Source: a virus
Reading direction: 5' to 3' (one strand)
DNA: 64,000 bases
IMG/VR virus record: IMGVR_UViG_3300032308_002246
Location: 1 to 64,000 of that record
The position numbers were made by a program, and so were the translations under genes. This document shows, one piece after another, positions 1-7,229 of the stretch (its first letter is position 1; each line of letters opens with the position of its first letter). The notes below the pieces were generated by a model, which did no database searches, had not been told where the DNA came from, and saw only the letters and a list, made by a program, of their open reading frames with translations.

Positions 1-1
1 G

Positions 2-74
2 AGCCCGCTCTCGGGATTGAACCGAGGACCACTGCATTACAAGTGCAGAGCTCTACCACTGAGCTAAACGGGCT
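2..74 (-). tRNA. tRNA-Thr (TGT)
   Basis: Read on the minus strand this folds into a complete 73-base cloverleaf. The acceptor stem is AGCCCGT/GCGGGCT, the D-arm contains AGCTCAGTGG, the anticodon loop is CTTGTAA with anticodon TGT, and the T-loop is TTCAATC. The 3' CCA is not encoded. It is the last gene of a minus-strand tRNA cluster and may continue to the left of the window. Confidence 0.93.
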
Positions 75-77
75 TGT

Positions 78-151
78 CACGCAGTCCGGGAGTCGAACCC
101 AGAGACCGTCCGTTAGATTCCACGGGTACTCTACCGCTGAGCTTCTGCGTG
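78..151 (-). tRNA. degenerate tRNA-like gene with abnormal anticodon loop
   Basis: A tRNA-like gene between tRNA-Thr and tRNA-Ser. It has a 7-bp acceptor stem (CACGCAG/CTGCGTG), a D-arm (AGCTCAGCGGTAGAG) and a T-arm with GTTCGACTC. The anticodon stem keeps only four pairs (CCGT/ACGG) around an 8-base loop, GGAATCTA, which has no normal U33, so no anticodon can be assigned. It is either decaying or an unusual, possibly frame-shifting, tRNA. The gene call is likely; its function is uncertain. Confidence 0.55.
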
Positions 152-317
152 CGTAAAACAATAACACAATTTGGTTATTGCACTGCGTCTACTCGTTGTC
201 AAGCTTCTTTTCGTAATCTACAAATAATTTGGCAGCTACAAGAACTAAGGCAGAAAGAATAAATAGCAAGTCCATCTAAGTGTTATATCTTATTTTGTCA
301 AGTGATGCAAGTATCGA

Positions 318-403
318 GGAATGGGAGGGATTTGAACCCCCGGTCCGCGCAAACGGACTCTTGTTTTCAGGACAAGTGCAATAAGCCTCTCTGCCACCAT
401 TCC
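318..403 (-). tRNA. tRNA-Ser (TGA)
   Basis: An 86-base class II tRNA on the minus strand. It has acceptor GGAATGG/CCATTCC, anticodon stem CTTGT/ACAAG around loop CCTGAAA (anticodon TGA), a long variable arm (AGTCCGTTTGCGCGGACC) and a T-loop TTCAAAT. The long variable arm and the anticodon both point to serine. No CCA is encoded. Confidence 0.92.
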
Positions 404-408
404 GGAGC

Positions 409-480
409 TGGCGAGGTAGGGCTCGAACCTACGACAAGCGGATTAACAGTCCGCTGCTCTGCCTACTGAGCTACTCGCCA
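409..480 (-). tRNA. tRNA-Asn (GTT)
   Basis: A 72-base cloverleaf on the minus strand. The acceptor is TGGCGAG/CTCGCCA, the anticodon stem GCGGA/TCCGC holds loop CTGTTAA (anticodon GTT), and the T-arm is GTAGG-TTCGAGC-CCTAC. It sits 5 bases from tRNA-Ser, so the two are probably processed from one transcript. Confidence 0.94.
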
Positions 481-546
481 CCGTGAGGGTAGACAGAGTC
501 AGTTTCAGCACCGCCTAAACGAATGCCCCCTCAGGAAGACCTTAGC

Positions 547-619
547 GCGTCGGGTAGGAATCGAACCTACAACCTACAGATTAGAAGTCTGTTGCTCTAT
601 CCGATTGAGCTACCGACGC
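547..619 (-). tRNA. tRNA-Arg (TCT)
   Basis: A 73-base cloverleaf on the minus strand. The acceptor is GCGTCGG/CCGACGC, the anticodon stem ACAGA/TCTGT holds loop CTTCTAA (anticodon TCT), and the T-arm is GTAGG-TTCGATT-CCTAC. It is the first tRNA of the cluster in transcription order and decodes AGA, a codon this AT-leaning genome uses. Confidence 0.94.
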
Positions 620-964
620 TCATCTGGTGCGAACACCACACGTGCTGCAAAATTCTAGACTACCGACGAGCTCCAGCTGGATATCGCAGCGGGACTTCCC
701 ACAAGGCATGATGAGCCGCTCGCCGGCCAAGTATGCCCGTATCTGTTCAATCGTCCCGGGAGGTGGAGCTACTGGTTCTGGAGCTGGGGGTAGTCCTAGG
801 CCGTCTCTTACGGCACCGTAGATGACTCCTAAGGCCCAGTTGTTAATAGATGTGTGGTTTGCTTCGCAGATATCAATTATCTGGTTCTTGAGCTTCCCAG
901 ACATTCTGATGACGAGGTTGTATTCCCCGTCTTCGTTACCTGCTCTTACTGGTAAATGGGGCAT
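620..964 (-). CDS. RHH-like protein with C-terminal zinc ribbon
   Basis: About 114 aa from the ATG at 964; a TTG at 973 is an alternative start. The N-terminal half (YNLVIRMSGKLKNQIIDIC) resembles a ribbon-helix-helix DNA-binding fold, in which a beta strand is followed by two helices. A proline-rich linker (PPAPEPVAPPPG) joins it to a C-terminal part with two cysteine pairs (CGKSRC and CSTCG) that probably bind zinc. It overlaps the RHH gene upstream and ends at the tRNA cluster. A DNA-binding accessory protein is inferred; no specific target is visible. Confidence 0.6.
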   Translation of the reverse strand: MPHLPVRAGNEDGEYNLVIRMSGKLKNQIIDICEANHTSINNWALGVIYGAVRDGLGLPPAPEPVAPPPGTIEQIRAYLAGERLIMPCGKSRCDIQLELVGSLEFCSTCGVRTR

Positions 965-1118
965 CGCGCTCAATCAAGCTTTTGATGTACTCAGTGATGG
1001 TCATGTCGTAGCCGTCAGATACTTCGATGATGTGGTTCTTGAATTCGGCCGGCACGCGCATCGTGACAGCGGCCCACTTGCCGGCAGTAGCTTTTGGTGG
1101 TCTTCCGTTCTTAGCCAT
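936..1118 (-). CDS. small ribbon-helix-helix protein
   Basis: 60 aa with the pattern of a MetJ/Arc-type ribbon-helix-helix protein: a basic N-terminus (MAKNGRPPKATAGKW), a strand AAVTMRVPAEFKNHI and a second helix TITEYIKSLIERDA. Such proteins bind DNA as dimers and often regulate transcription. The gene overlaps both neighbours by a few codons, so it is translated as part of the same minus operon. The function is inferred from fold pattern only. Confidence 0.65.
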   Translation of the reverse strand: MAKNGRPPKATAGKWAAVTMRVPAEFKNHIIEVSDGYDMTITEYIKSLIERDAPFTSKSR

Positions 1119-1587
1119 GAGTGCTGTAGTTCTCTTCCTCCCACCGAGAAGCTTCTTGCGTAAAAGCTTCGATGAAGAATTGTCGGTCCCCGTTGGTAGA
1201 GAGTGTAAACGCTTGACTGCCTCCCAGGCGGATGATTGTTTTCCGAAGGACCTCGTGGACTTCCCCCACCGACTGGATTGTCTGGGTTCCGCTGTTTACG
1301 CCCTCTCCCAGCTCTCGTAGCTTGACCCAAGCTTCCCAAGCTGCAGGAGGAGCGTCCAGACGCTTTGAGAGAGCCTCCCGGCGGATTGTCCCTGGTCTGG
1401 GCATATTTGCCCTGTCAAGAGCTATGAGGCTTCGTACGGCCCTGTTTACTTCCTCCACCGTCAAGTCACCAAGGATTTGCTCCCAGGTGCTGAGTAGCTC
1501 TTTGTAACGTTTCTCTACCTGGGGGACTTGGTTGTTCCACGCGTTGAAAACATGGATGAGGATTGCCGCCACATCGTTACGAGTCAT
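1111..1587 (-). CDS. putative replicative helicase loader/inhibitor-like protein
   Basis: About 158 aa. The start MTRNDVAAIL at 1587 has AGAGG five bases upstream; an ATG at 1611 lies eight codons earlier. The N-terminal region has the pattern of phage helicase-loader proteins (G39P-like and relatives): AWNNQVPQVEKRYKELLSTW, then LTVEEVNRAVRSLI, then a MPRPGTIRREAL segment. The C-terminal half (EVLRKTIIRLGGSQAF...QFFIEAFTQEASRW) is helical. A role in loading the replicative helicase is inferred from this resemblance and is not proven; it could equally be another small replication adaptor. Confidence 0.5.
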   Translation of the reverse strand: MTRNDVAAILIHVFNAWNNQVPQVEKRYKELLSTWEQILGDLTVEEVNRAVRSLIALDRANMPRPGTIRREALSKRLDAPPAAWEAWVKLRELGEGVNSGTQTIQSVGEVHEVLRKTIIRLGGSQAFTLSTNGDRQFFIEAFTQEASRWEEENYSTHG

Positions 1588-1609
1588 GATGTCCTCTCGC
1601 GTCGAGCTC

Positions 1610-1751
1610 ATACGCCACCGTCATCAAAAAAGACCTTGGCCGGCTGGTATGCAGTCCCGACAACCGCATACCAGCAGACTGTGCAGTCCCGACTTGAATC
1701 TGCACGTCATCTTTGGCCATCCGGTAATTTTAGCGGGGCTTAAAAGCTTTG
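1610..1751 (-). ncRNA. dispersed structured element, copy E1
   Basis: Non-coding interval flush with the genes on both sides. It carries the three blocks shared by five elements in 1.6-8.6 kb: CGCCACCGTCATC (1613), GCAGTCCCGAC (1651 and again 1683) and GCGGGGCT followed by AAAGCTTT (1733). The first AGTCCCG lies in the loop of a perfect 10-bp hairpin (GCTGGTATGC/GCATACCAGC, 1643-1675). AGTCCCG can pair with the distal CGGGGCT. The direction of transcription is uncertain; minus is chosen from the neighbours. Confidence 0.55.
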
Positions 1752-2138
1752 TCAATCGTTTTTAGCTTCTTCTGCAGCTGCCAGGCCGGCGAATCGCTCG
1801 ACGTGCTTTGCATCACGAAGGATTAACTCAATATCGTCGTACTTTGTTCCTGTGGGATTTTCTCCCATATGCCAAGAAGACAAGCTACATCCTTGAACTG
1901 CAAGTAAACAATCAGTGATTCCGTAATCATAAATCGCAGAGCCGATAATTATCATTCGTTCTTCTGAAAGCTTCGGCCGAACTCCCCGGCTGCTTGTCTT
2001 ACACCACCGTAACCATTCATCGAAAACTTGTTGAATCTCAGCGGGGCTTACAAGCTTTGACTTCGCACGTTTTGATTTCTTTGTTTTTGTTTCCCGGGCC
2101 GGTGCCGGCTCATCAAAACCAAACAAATTTTCATTCAT
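1752..2138 (-). CDS. putative phage replication-initiation accessory protein
   Basis: 128 aa from ATG at 2138, chosen because AGGA lies seven bases upstream; an in-frame extension to 2270 has no ribosome site. The N-terminus (MNENLFGFDEPAPARE) and a lysine-rich linker precede a conserved C-terminal domain, with a helix EIQQVFDEWLRWCK and then SWHMGENPTGTKYDDIELIL and RDAKHVERF. This last pattern is typical of a phage domain found in replication-protein C-termini. The linker DNA also contains GCGGGGCTTACAAGCTTTGA, matching the 3' block of element E1. Confidence 0.55.
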   Translation of the reverse strand: MNENLFGFDEPAPARETKTKKSKRAKSKLVSPAEIQQVFDEWLRWCKTSSRGVRPKLSEERMIIIGSAIYDYGITDCLLAVQGCSLSSWHMGENPTGTKYDDIELILRDAKHVERFAGLAAAEEAKND

Positions 2139-2536
2139 AAAAACATCCTGGCGCGACATTTGCAAAAAAGCAACTGCTTGTTCACAAACCCTTTGTAGTA
2201 CAAACGTTTTTACTGGTTTATCTACAGGAGCAACTAGGTCATCAACCACCGTGCCAAGTTTATTGAACATTGAATGAGCTACCGAAGGAGCAGCACGCGA
2301 GAGAAGAGCAACTTTTATCAGAGGAAGCTTTCTAACGTCTGAAGAAGTAAATCACTAGAACTACTTTTTAGCGGTGAACCGTAGCGCGTAAATCAAATCC
2401 GGTCAAGCACGGGACTGAAATCTTTTGCTGTATGATTTACGTCGGCCAGGGGCCCCCTCCTGGTAAGTCGAGCAGGGTTTTCTCCCATCGGAAGCTTCTT
2501 TTCGGTAGGTAATGGTTGAGGAAACCTGCTCGGCGA
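2139..2536. other. non-coding region with a stem-loop
   Basis: No convincing gene. An outer stem CGAGCAGG (2469-2476) pairs with CCTGCTCG (2525-2532) around a loop that contains a GAAGCTTC palindrome. A smaller GC-rich stem-loop (CCAGG/CCTGG) lies just before it near 2445-2462. ACGGGACTGAAATC near 2408 recalls the array motif on the opposite strand. It may be a leader or terminator for the minus-strand genes, but neither end is followed by a clear U-tract. Confidence 0.4.
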
Positions 2537-2617
2537 CTAACTACCAAAAAAAGACAACAGAAGCACCGAAACGATAATTAGAGCTCCAAAAAGCCGCCAT
2601 GCATCAATAACGCTCAT
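2537..2617 (-). CDS. 26-aa single-pass membrane peptide
   Basis: A short gene: MSVIDAWRLFGALII continuing with VSVLLLSFFGS and a TAG stop. AAGGG lies seven bases before the ATG, a good ribosome site. Almost the whole peptide is one hydrophobic segment, so it should insert in the membrane. Phages of this type often carry such peptides; function is unknown. The clear ribosome site and hydrophobic pattern are the only evidence. Confidence 0.55.
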   Translation of the reverse strand: MSVIDAWRLFGALIIVSVLLLSFFGS

Positions 2618-2778
2618 AATTAACCCTTCATCCGGTACCGTCAGAACACATCAATAGTACGGCAAAACGCGTAAGCGGGGCTGAAAAGTACGCTTAAAAC
2701 GCATAAAAGTATTTAAAAAGCGTAATTTTTGCTTAAAAGTACCCCAGGGTGACCCAAAAGTACTAAAAGAGATACTTT
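2618..2778. other. intergenic spacer with AT-rich repeats of GTAC
   Basis: No gene seen. The segment 2690-2775 repeats AAAAGTA/AAAAGTAC five times (near 2684, 2706, 2733, 2756 and 2771), three of them as AAAAGTAC. These may be regulatory boxes downstream of the 2779-2997 gene and upstream of the membrane-peptide gene. Confidence 0.35.
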
Positions 2779-2997
2779 TTAGCTTTTTACCTTCACTTTG
2801 TGGAATTCAACCCACTTCTCACCGTTGCCGATGAGCGGAGAAACCAAAACGTCGTAGTGGCCGTAGCGAAAACGCTCTTTGATGATTTTGATTCCAACAG
2901 AAAGCTCATCGATGAAGACAACGCCTTCTTTACCGATTGCGGAGTTCATGCTCGTCTGTTCGGTGCGTGAATATGTTCGTATTTCTTGCTTTTCCAT
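2779..2997 (-). CDS. hypothetical protein
   Basis: 72 aa, not recognised. It is predicted as mixed alpha/beta: VVFIDELSVGIKIIKERF and HYDVLVSPLIGNGEKWVEFHKVKVK look like beta strands flanking a short helix. Start and stop of adjacent genes touch at 2997, so it is translationally coupled to the gene upstream (2997-3224). Confidence 0.65.
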   Translation of the reverse strand: MEKQEIRTYSRTEQTSMNSAIGKEGVVFIDELSVGIKIIKERFRYGHYDVLVSPLIGNGEKWVEFHKVKVKS

Positions 2998-3224
2998 TAA
3001 ATGCCGCTTTCCTTTTCTAAACGAAACTTGTTGCTCGCCATTGTTGCCAAGTACTCATCAAAAGACATGTTAAAAGGGAAAATATCGCTGTTAACCATCT
3101 CAAGCTGATGCTCATCGAGCGTCTGCCAAGCATCCAGGAGCTTGTAGCCGGCAAGAACATACTCATTGAATGCAACTAAGAACTCTTGCGAAAGTTTGGG
3201 TGTTTTAATAACTGATTCTTTCAT
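2997..3224 (-). CDS. hypothetical protein
   Basis: 75 aa, not recognised. Mostly helical (KLSQEFLVAFNEYVLAGYKL) with an acidic C-terminal half. AGGA lies eight bases before the ATG. It is the first gene of a two-gene unit with 2779-2997. Confidence 0.65.
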   Translation of the reverse strand: MKESVIKTPKLSQEFLVAFNEYVLAGYKLLDAWQTLDEHQLEMVNSDIFPFNMSFDEYLATMASNKFRLEKESGI

Positions 3225-3325
3225 AATTTAAATCCTAACGACTTGCAAGGTCCAACACAACCAAAAAGTGGGTGCTCCTCATAAGAAGAGCACCCACAGA
3301 ATGAGTAAGACGACGGCTGCCTGCA

Positions 3326-3538
3326 TTAAACGCCGGCAAGCATGCTCTCTGGCTTTACTCCGAAAGCAACAGAGATGCGAAGCAACGTCTCAATATTTGG
3401 CGAGAAGTGTCCGTTCTCAATGCGGTTGATTGTCTTGCGGTCCACGCCGGCAAAATCTGCGAGCTGTTGCTGTGTAAGCCCAGCTTCGAGGCGATTCTGT
3501 TTGATGCGCGATGCAACTTTCTTGATGCGGGTTTGCAT
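3326..3538 (-). CDS. XRE-family helix-turn-helix regulator
   Basis: 70 aa, essentially a single Cro/C1-type HTH domain. SRIKQNRLEAGLTQQQLADF forms helices 1-2, GVDRKTINRIENGHFSPN holds the recognition helix and the conserved ENG, and ETLLRISVAFGVKPESML closes the fold. AAGGAG precedes the ATG. A small stand-alone XRE protein in a phage typically represses an operator. The target here is unknown, though the intergenic space on both sides (3225-3325 and 3539-3568) is a candidate. Confidence 0.88.
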   Translation of the reverse strand: MQTRIKKVASRIKQNRLEAGLTQQQLADFAGVDRKTINRIENGHFSPNIETLLRISVAFGVKPESMLAGV

Positions 3539-3568
3539 TTTTTTCTCCTTGTTTTATCCTGGCCAGGT

Positions 3569-3751
3569 TTAGCCAGAAACCTTGTTAACTTCTAAATCAA
3601 CTGTTGTTGTGTTGTAGTCTGCACGCTTTTCGTAATCAATTCCGCTCGGTTCATTTACCGCTGTGTAAATTGCAGTTTCAAGATGTGCAATTTCATCGTC
3701 GGTCATTTCACGATTGGTTGAAAAACTAATTTTAATTTTGTATTCGGCCAT
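3569..3751 (-). CDS. hypothetical protein
   Basis: 60 aa from ATG at 3751, which overlaps the stop of the upstream gene as TAATG; the in-frame ATG at 3763 would overlap it further. An alternating pattern (EYKIKISFSTN, then a helix DDEIAHLETAIYTAV, then TTTVDLEV) suggests a small beta-alpha-beta fold. Translationally coupled to 3751-4101; function unknown. Confidence 0.65.
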   Translation of the reverse strand: MAEYKIKISFSTNREMTDDEIAHLETAIYTAVNEPSGIDYEKRADYNTTTVDLEVNKVSG

Positions 3752-4101
3752 TAGATTTCCCACCGATTTCCTGCGTTGTATTCTGCAACGAAATATTCAG
3801 CGAAGTGACGAGCTGCGTAGATGCGTGTGAGCACATCAAAAACTTCGTACCACTTATCCGCTGACGAACCATGCTGGCGCATATATTCCTGCGCGCAAAG
3901 CCTCATGGTGTGCTGGAACAGTAATACGGTGAGGTCGATGTTGCTTTCTACTCCCTTTTCAAGATTCCGGTCGTAGTGACGTTGCTGGTTCTTGAATGCC
4001 GGCACTAAGTAGTTGTGATAACAACGACTATCGTTTTCAGCAAACAAGCAAAGCTCTACAGCTTCTTCTCGTGACTGCTCAACCGATTTAACTGATTTCA
4101 T
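3751..4101 (-). CDS. hypothetical helical protein
   Basis: 116 aa, not recognised. It is predicted all-helical with several cysteines and histidines (ELCLFAENDSRCYHNYL) but no clear metal motif. The ATG overlaps the stop of the membrane peptide upstream (ATGA), so it is translated by coupling. It is part of a five-gene minus operon running 5086 to 3569. Confidence 0.65.
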   Translation of the reverse strand: MKSVKSVEQSREEAVELCLFAENDSRCYHNYLVPAFKNQQRHYDRNLEKGVESNIDLTVLLFQHTMRLCAQEYMRQHGSSADKWYEVFDVLTRIYAARHFAEYFVAEYNAGNRWEI

Positions 4102-4271
4102 TTGAACTCCTTTAATAACTTGTTACCAGATACTACATGTGCCCCAGCAACAATGCAACTCCAGATAATTTCTTTTGCCGTAATCCGGGGAGCGGCCAAA
4201 GCCACCCAAACCATGATTACGGTTGAAAAGCTGGTGCCGGCAAAGATTGCCCTGTGAATCCGAATATCCAT
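4098..4271 (-). CDS. 57-aa membrane protein with two hydrophobic segments
   Basis: A gene in a different frame from the larger overlapping open frame. It begins MDIRIHRAIFAGTSFSTVIM, continues through VWVALAAP, and has a second hydrophobic stretch EIIWSCIVAGAHVV before a basic tail. Its ATG overlaps the upstream stop as TGATG, its stop overlaps the next start as ATGA, and AGGATG lies upstream. Both junctions fit exactly into the operon, which supports it strongly. A small phage membrane protein; holin-like or exclusion roles are possible but unproven. Confidence 0.68.
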   Translation of the reverse strand: MDIRIHRAIFAGTSFSTVIMVWVALAAPRITAKEIIWSCIVAGAHVVSGNKLLKEFK

Positions 4272-4510
4272 CACAGGTCATCCTGCATATGGTCACGGCC
4301 CACATAGATGGTGTCCTCTTCAATCTCTTCAAGCTCTAAATCGGAGAACGAGTCGCTGATGAAGTCGGAGTTCTCGTTGAGCCAGTAGCCCTGCTGGTCG
4401 ACGGTCCACTCTTCCCATTCAGCTGGAAGCTCCTTGTTCAAGCTGTAGACAATGTAGCGGTCCTGCGTCTGCAGGCGTGATTCCCGGTTTGTTACATGGT
4501 AAATAGTCAT
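4271..4510 (-). CDS. hypothetical acidic protein
   Basis: 79 aa, strongly acidic in its C-terminal half (FSDLELEEIEEDTIYVGRDH). The N-terminus MTIYHVTNRESRLQTQDRYI suggests a small beta-rich fold. No known family recognised. Very acidic small phage proteins often mimic DNA or bind host proteins, but that is speculation here. Confidence 0.65.
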   Translation of the reverse strand: MTIYHVTNRESRLQTQDRYIVYSLNKELPAEWEEWTVDQQGYWLNENSDFISDSFSDLELEEIEEDTIYVGRDHMQDDL

Positions 4511-4511
4511 T

Positions 4512-4802
4512 TCACACCTCTGCGAATTGTGGAATCAAGCTAATGAAACCATCATTTGGATTATCGTTATCTGTCCAGACAGCTGAGATGAAGCGGAGTC
4601 CGCATGAAACATCCCACCACTCCTGAATTTTCTCATACATCTCCCAAGGGGCGCCACGAAAAGAAACTGAATTGTTTTCTTCCGTGTAGTTCCTCTCAAA
4701 CCATGCAGCTTGTTCTGCGTCCATAGCGAGGTAAATCTTGTGACATGAATCCCAAGAGATGAGCAGTGCGCTCATTGTTGCTTTTTCAACGTCTTCCCAC
4801 AT
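4512..4802 (-). CDS. hypothetical protein
   Basis: 96 aa from the ATG at 4802, which has AGGAGG seven bases upstream; an in-frame extension to 4892 lacks a site and runs through the preceding gene. Sequence features: MWEDVEKATMSALLISW, an aromatic core PWEMYEKIQEWWDV, and a C-terminal beta strand GFISLIPQF. Not recognised. Confidence 0.68.
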   Translation of the reverse strand: MWEDVEKATMSALLISWDSCHKIYLAMDAEQAAWFERNYTEENNSVSFRGAPWEMYEKIQEWWDVSCGLRFISAVWTDNDNPNDGFISLIPQFAEV

Positions 4803-4804
4803 GA

Positions 4805-5086
4805 TTAGGCCTCCTGCATATGGTCGAGGAATGACCAGAGGTGGAATGTGTCCATGAGGGTTCCAGCCTTGACGGAGGTCTGATTGCGCCACATGACGCC
4901 AGCTGGGAGCTGTACGAGCTCATGGAGAGCTTCCTGCTCAGCGTGGAGGATTGCTTCCTTGCATGGCTTAACCATGACAGATGGAACACTTGGATAATGA
5001 TTCTGTGCGAGGTGAAGAGCAATCATTGAATCGAGGTCAAGCTTCCACCCCTCTTCAATAAGGTCTTCAATGAACTTACGGCCCAT
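4805..5086 (-). CDS. hypothetical protein
   Basis: 93 aa from the ATG at 5086 (MGRKFIEDLIEEGWKLDL), preceded by AAAGGAG; the longer frame to 5149 has no ribosome site. Mainly helical and rich in His and Leu. It is the first gene of the minus operon that reaches 3569. Not recognised. Confidence 0.68.
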   Translation of the reverse strand: MGRKFIEDLIEEGWKLDLDSMIALHLAQNHYPSVPSVMVKPCKEAILHAEQEALHELVQLPAGVMWRNQTSVKAGTLMDTFHLWSFLDHMQEA

Positions 5087-5247
5087 GGGCTCTCCTTTAA
5101 TAGATGTACTTGATGGGGTACATAGTAGCGGCTTACAACCAACAAGCAAACATTTTCAAACATTTTTTTTTGATTTTTTTTACCTGAAAAACTGGTCCAC
5201 GACATCGAGCGAAGCAGAATTATTCGCTGAGCTACCTGGGCCCGGCA

Positions 5248-5370
5248 TCATCCGCCACCGTCATTAAAAATTCCCAAACCTTGCAGTCCCGCTTGGTTTA
5301 AACCGTTTCAAGATGTCGGTCGAAGTCGCAGTTCGCACGCACGCGCGCGGGCGGGGCTACAAAGCTTTTG
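5248..5370 (-). ncRNA. dispersed structured element, copy E2
   Basis: Second copy of the element. It has CATCCGCCACCGTCAT (5249), GCAGTCCCGC (5283) in the loop of an AAACC/GGTTT stem, and GCGGGGCT followed by AAAGCTTTTG (5351-5370). The outer ATTCGCTG upstream (near 5223) is also shared with copy E3. No ORF of note. Confidence 0.55.
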
Positions 5371-5435
5371 ATTTGATTCGACTAGGGCCCGGGAAATCTT
5401 CTGCTCTGCAAGAACTGCAGCTGCCAGGAAAAAAG

Positions 5436-5483
5436 AGAATAAAAAAAGGGGGGTCGCTCACCCTTTCGGTAGAACGACCCCCC
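5436..5483 (-). terminator. Rho-independent terminator
   Basis: On the minus strand a perfect 9-bp stem GGGGGGTCG/CGACCCCCC (5448-5483) is followed directly by TTTTTTTATTC, a textbook intrinsic terminator. It would end transcripts coming from the 6175 side, between elements E3 and E2. Confidence 0.85.
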
Positions 5484-5612
5484 TGCTTATCTTCTATTCA
5501 TAGAAGCTCCTTAGGTAGGTAGGGACACATTAGCCACAGCTCAAATAAAAAGCAACCTCAGCGAAAAGATTTTTTTGAACATATTCGCTGCGTCGGCCGA
5601 GCTGTGCAGAAT

Positions 5613-5727
5613 CATCCGACACCGTCATCAAATTGCTCGAATAGCGCCTGGTAGTCCCGCACGGTGTTATTTGGAAGACTTTGACCAGATGGCAGCGCGC
5701 AAGTGCGTGCGGGGCTGAATAGCTCCA
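5613..5727 (-). ncRNA. dispersed structured element, copy E3
   Basis: Third copy: CATCCGACACCGTCAT (5613), GTAGTCCCGC (5651) in a loop flanked by AGCGCC/GGTGTT (with wobble pairs), and GCGGGGCT then AATAGCT (5709-5725). Copies E2, E3 and E4 lie in tandem in the 900-base gene-free interval 5087-5971. Confidence 0.52.
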
Positions 5728-5864
5728 AACTGGGTTTTGTTTGATTGTTTATAGCTCGTGCGGAAAAAAGTCAACGTGTTCTTATTTGCAAGAGTTGAAA
5801 ACTAGGACCTAAAGTTATTGGTGATTTAGCGCTAAATACAATTCTGGTTCCGTTTTTCCCGGGT

Positions 5865-5970
5865 CATCCGCCGCCGTCGACGTGTTGCAGAAGAAAACAG
5901 CGCAACGCGGTCCCGACTGTTGTTTGAGGGCTTGCGACACCCCAGAAGGGTGGAGCGGGGCTAAATAGCT
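5865..5970 (-). ncRNA. dispersed structured element, copy E4
   Basis: Fourth copy: CATCCGCCGCCGTCGA (5865), GGTCCCGAC (5909) in the loop of an AACAG/CTGTT stem, and GCGGGGCT then AAATAGCTTC (5955-5972). It abuts the stop codon of the gene at 5972. Confidence 0.52.
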
Positions 5971-5971
5971 T

Positions 5972-6175
5972 CTAGAACAAGCTTCGTGCGTATGGACCCC
6001 GCAACGCTGAGAGTTTTTTGCTTCGTTCGGGTTCAGGTAAAAGATTTATCTGCTCAAGGCGTTTCTGCCGCTTACGTTCCCGTTCGTATTCACGCCTACG
6101 AAGCTTTTTAGAGAATGTATTCTCCCTGTTCTCACGCTGCCAGGCTTTTTGTTTCTCTTTATCCTTGTAAGGCAT
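5972..6175 (-). CDS. small basic helical protein
   Basis: 67 aa from ATG 6175 (MPYKDKEKQKAWQRENRENT) with GGAGG four bases before the start; the frame to 6256 is not needed. Very rich in Lys, Arg and Glu, forming a charged helix (RRREYERERKRQKRLEQI). The MPYKD.EKQKA..RE opening is common in phage HNH-associated and small DNA-binding proteins, but no HNH motif is present. Probably nucleic-acid binding. Confidence 0.6.
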   Translation of the reverse strand: MPYKDKEKQKAWQRENRENTFSKKLRRREYERERKRQKRLEQINLLPEPERSKKLSALRGPYARSLF

Positions 6176-6443
6176 GCATCCTCCGATGTAGAGTGTTTGA
6201 ATGTCAGGTTTAGTCCCTTGTAACTTTTGTGGCAACCTTGTTGACACTACAAGCAAATCAACGATGCGTCTAGTGAGAGCATGGTTACCTTGCGGCAGTA
6301 TTTCCGGGGCAAAGAGTATTGATGAGCTTTTTCTATACGCACATAAAATTTGCGTAGAAGTAAAACATCATGAGATACCCATGGACAAACTGTTTTAGTT
6401 GAACACGCAGAAAATAATCAACAGTACGACGATTGCGTACAAC

Positions 6444-6944
6444 CTAAACCTCAGTCCGGACGAACGGGCAAGGAGCCTCGATGTTGAATACCTCTTCATA
6501 TAGCGCCCTCCCTGATGCCCATGTACCCCACGACAGTGGGTCTCCTGTCCATTCACCGTCAGAACTTACCTGCAGCAATTTGCCGTAGATTACTTTTGCT
6601 CGAATAAGGATAGCTGTAACTACCGCATCGTACGGTTTCTGCGCTGTCTTGCAAAAGTCAAAGTAGAACAAATCGTCTTTGCGCCACTCAGGTTGCACAG
6701 GATTTGCTTCCCACCGGAATGTCTCGTGCGACAAATCACCGTTAGGGCCGTCTTCACCATTGAAAGCAAAATATGCTTCGGTAAATTCAGGCGATGTGCC
6801 CACCTCTCCGAAAGGTCCTGCTAGGCGAATGCCGATGGACTGTGCGTGCTCACAAATAGCTTTTGCATCTAGTGCAAGCCGCCCAAACATTTCTGCTGTT
6901 CCATGATTTCCTACAGGCCTATCCGTGTAATGCGTGTAACCCAT
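6444..6944 (-). CDS. conserved phage protein (MGYTHY family)
   Basis: 166 aa beginning MGYTHYTDRPVGNHGTAEMF, a recognisable opening of a widespread phage family of unknown function. Aromatic-rich: ETFRWEANP and DDLFYFDFCKTAQKPYDAV, ending in a helix and a proline-rich tail. GGGAG lies in front of the ATG. Last gene of the four-gene operon 7968-6444. Confidence 0.72.
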   Translation of the reverse strand: MGYTHYTDRPVGNHGTAEMFGRLALDAKAICEHAQSIGIRLAGPFGEVGTSPEFTEAYFAFNGEDGPNGDLSHETFRWEANPVQPEWRKDDLFYFDFCKTAQKPYDAVVTAILIRAKVIYGKLLQVSSDGEWTGDPLSWGTWASGRALYEEVFNIEAPCPFVRTEV

Positions 6945-7229
6945 TTACTTCTCCCTCGTCATACTCATAATTCCCCATGAAGCAGAAAGCGGCAAGCCGT
7001 CCCTGCCGGCAACAAGCATCATTTTTGCTCGCCATGCCGGGTGATTGTACATACCTTCGCTCGTTGTGTCTTTCCCAACAACGACAACATGCTTATCGCC
7101 ACTGAGACGAACTCCGCTGTCTTTCCTGTAAGCCGAAGCTTCACCAGTCGAGCCAACAATAAGGACCTTCTCAAGAGGACAAGCTTCGCCCGTGTACTTG
7201 TTGACCACATATCCGATGTTTGTACTCAT
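6945..7229 (-). CDS. hypothetical protein
   Basis: 94 aa, not recognised. It has short beta-like segments (EKVLIVGSTGEASAYRK, KHVVVVGKDTTSEG) and a C-terminal AGRDGLPLSASWGIMSM. Overlaps its upstream neighbour by four bases and abuts the next, so it is co-translated. Confidence 0.65.
   Translation of the reverse strand: MSTNIGYVVNKYTGEACPLEKVLIVGSTGEASAYRKDSGVRLSGDKHVVVVGKDTTSEGMYNHPAWRAKMMLVAGRDGLPLSASWGIMSMTREK

Noticed and set aside
2041-2060. Sixth copy of the dispersed element
   Set aside because: Only the CGGGGCT tail block is present, and it lies inside a coding gene, so it is probably a fragment or chance.
4123-4332. 69-aa minus-strand ORF
   Set aside because: Overlaps a better-supported 57-aa membrane gene (4098-4271) that has exact stop-start overlaps on both sides.
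6201-6398. 65-aa plus-strand ORF with CNFCGN
   Set aside because: No ribosome site, opposite to the operon, overlaps the ATG region of the 5972-6175 gene.
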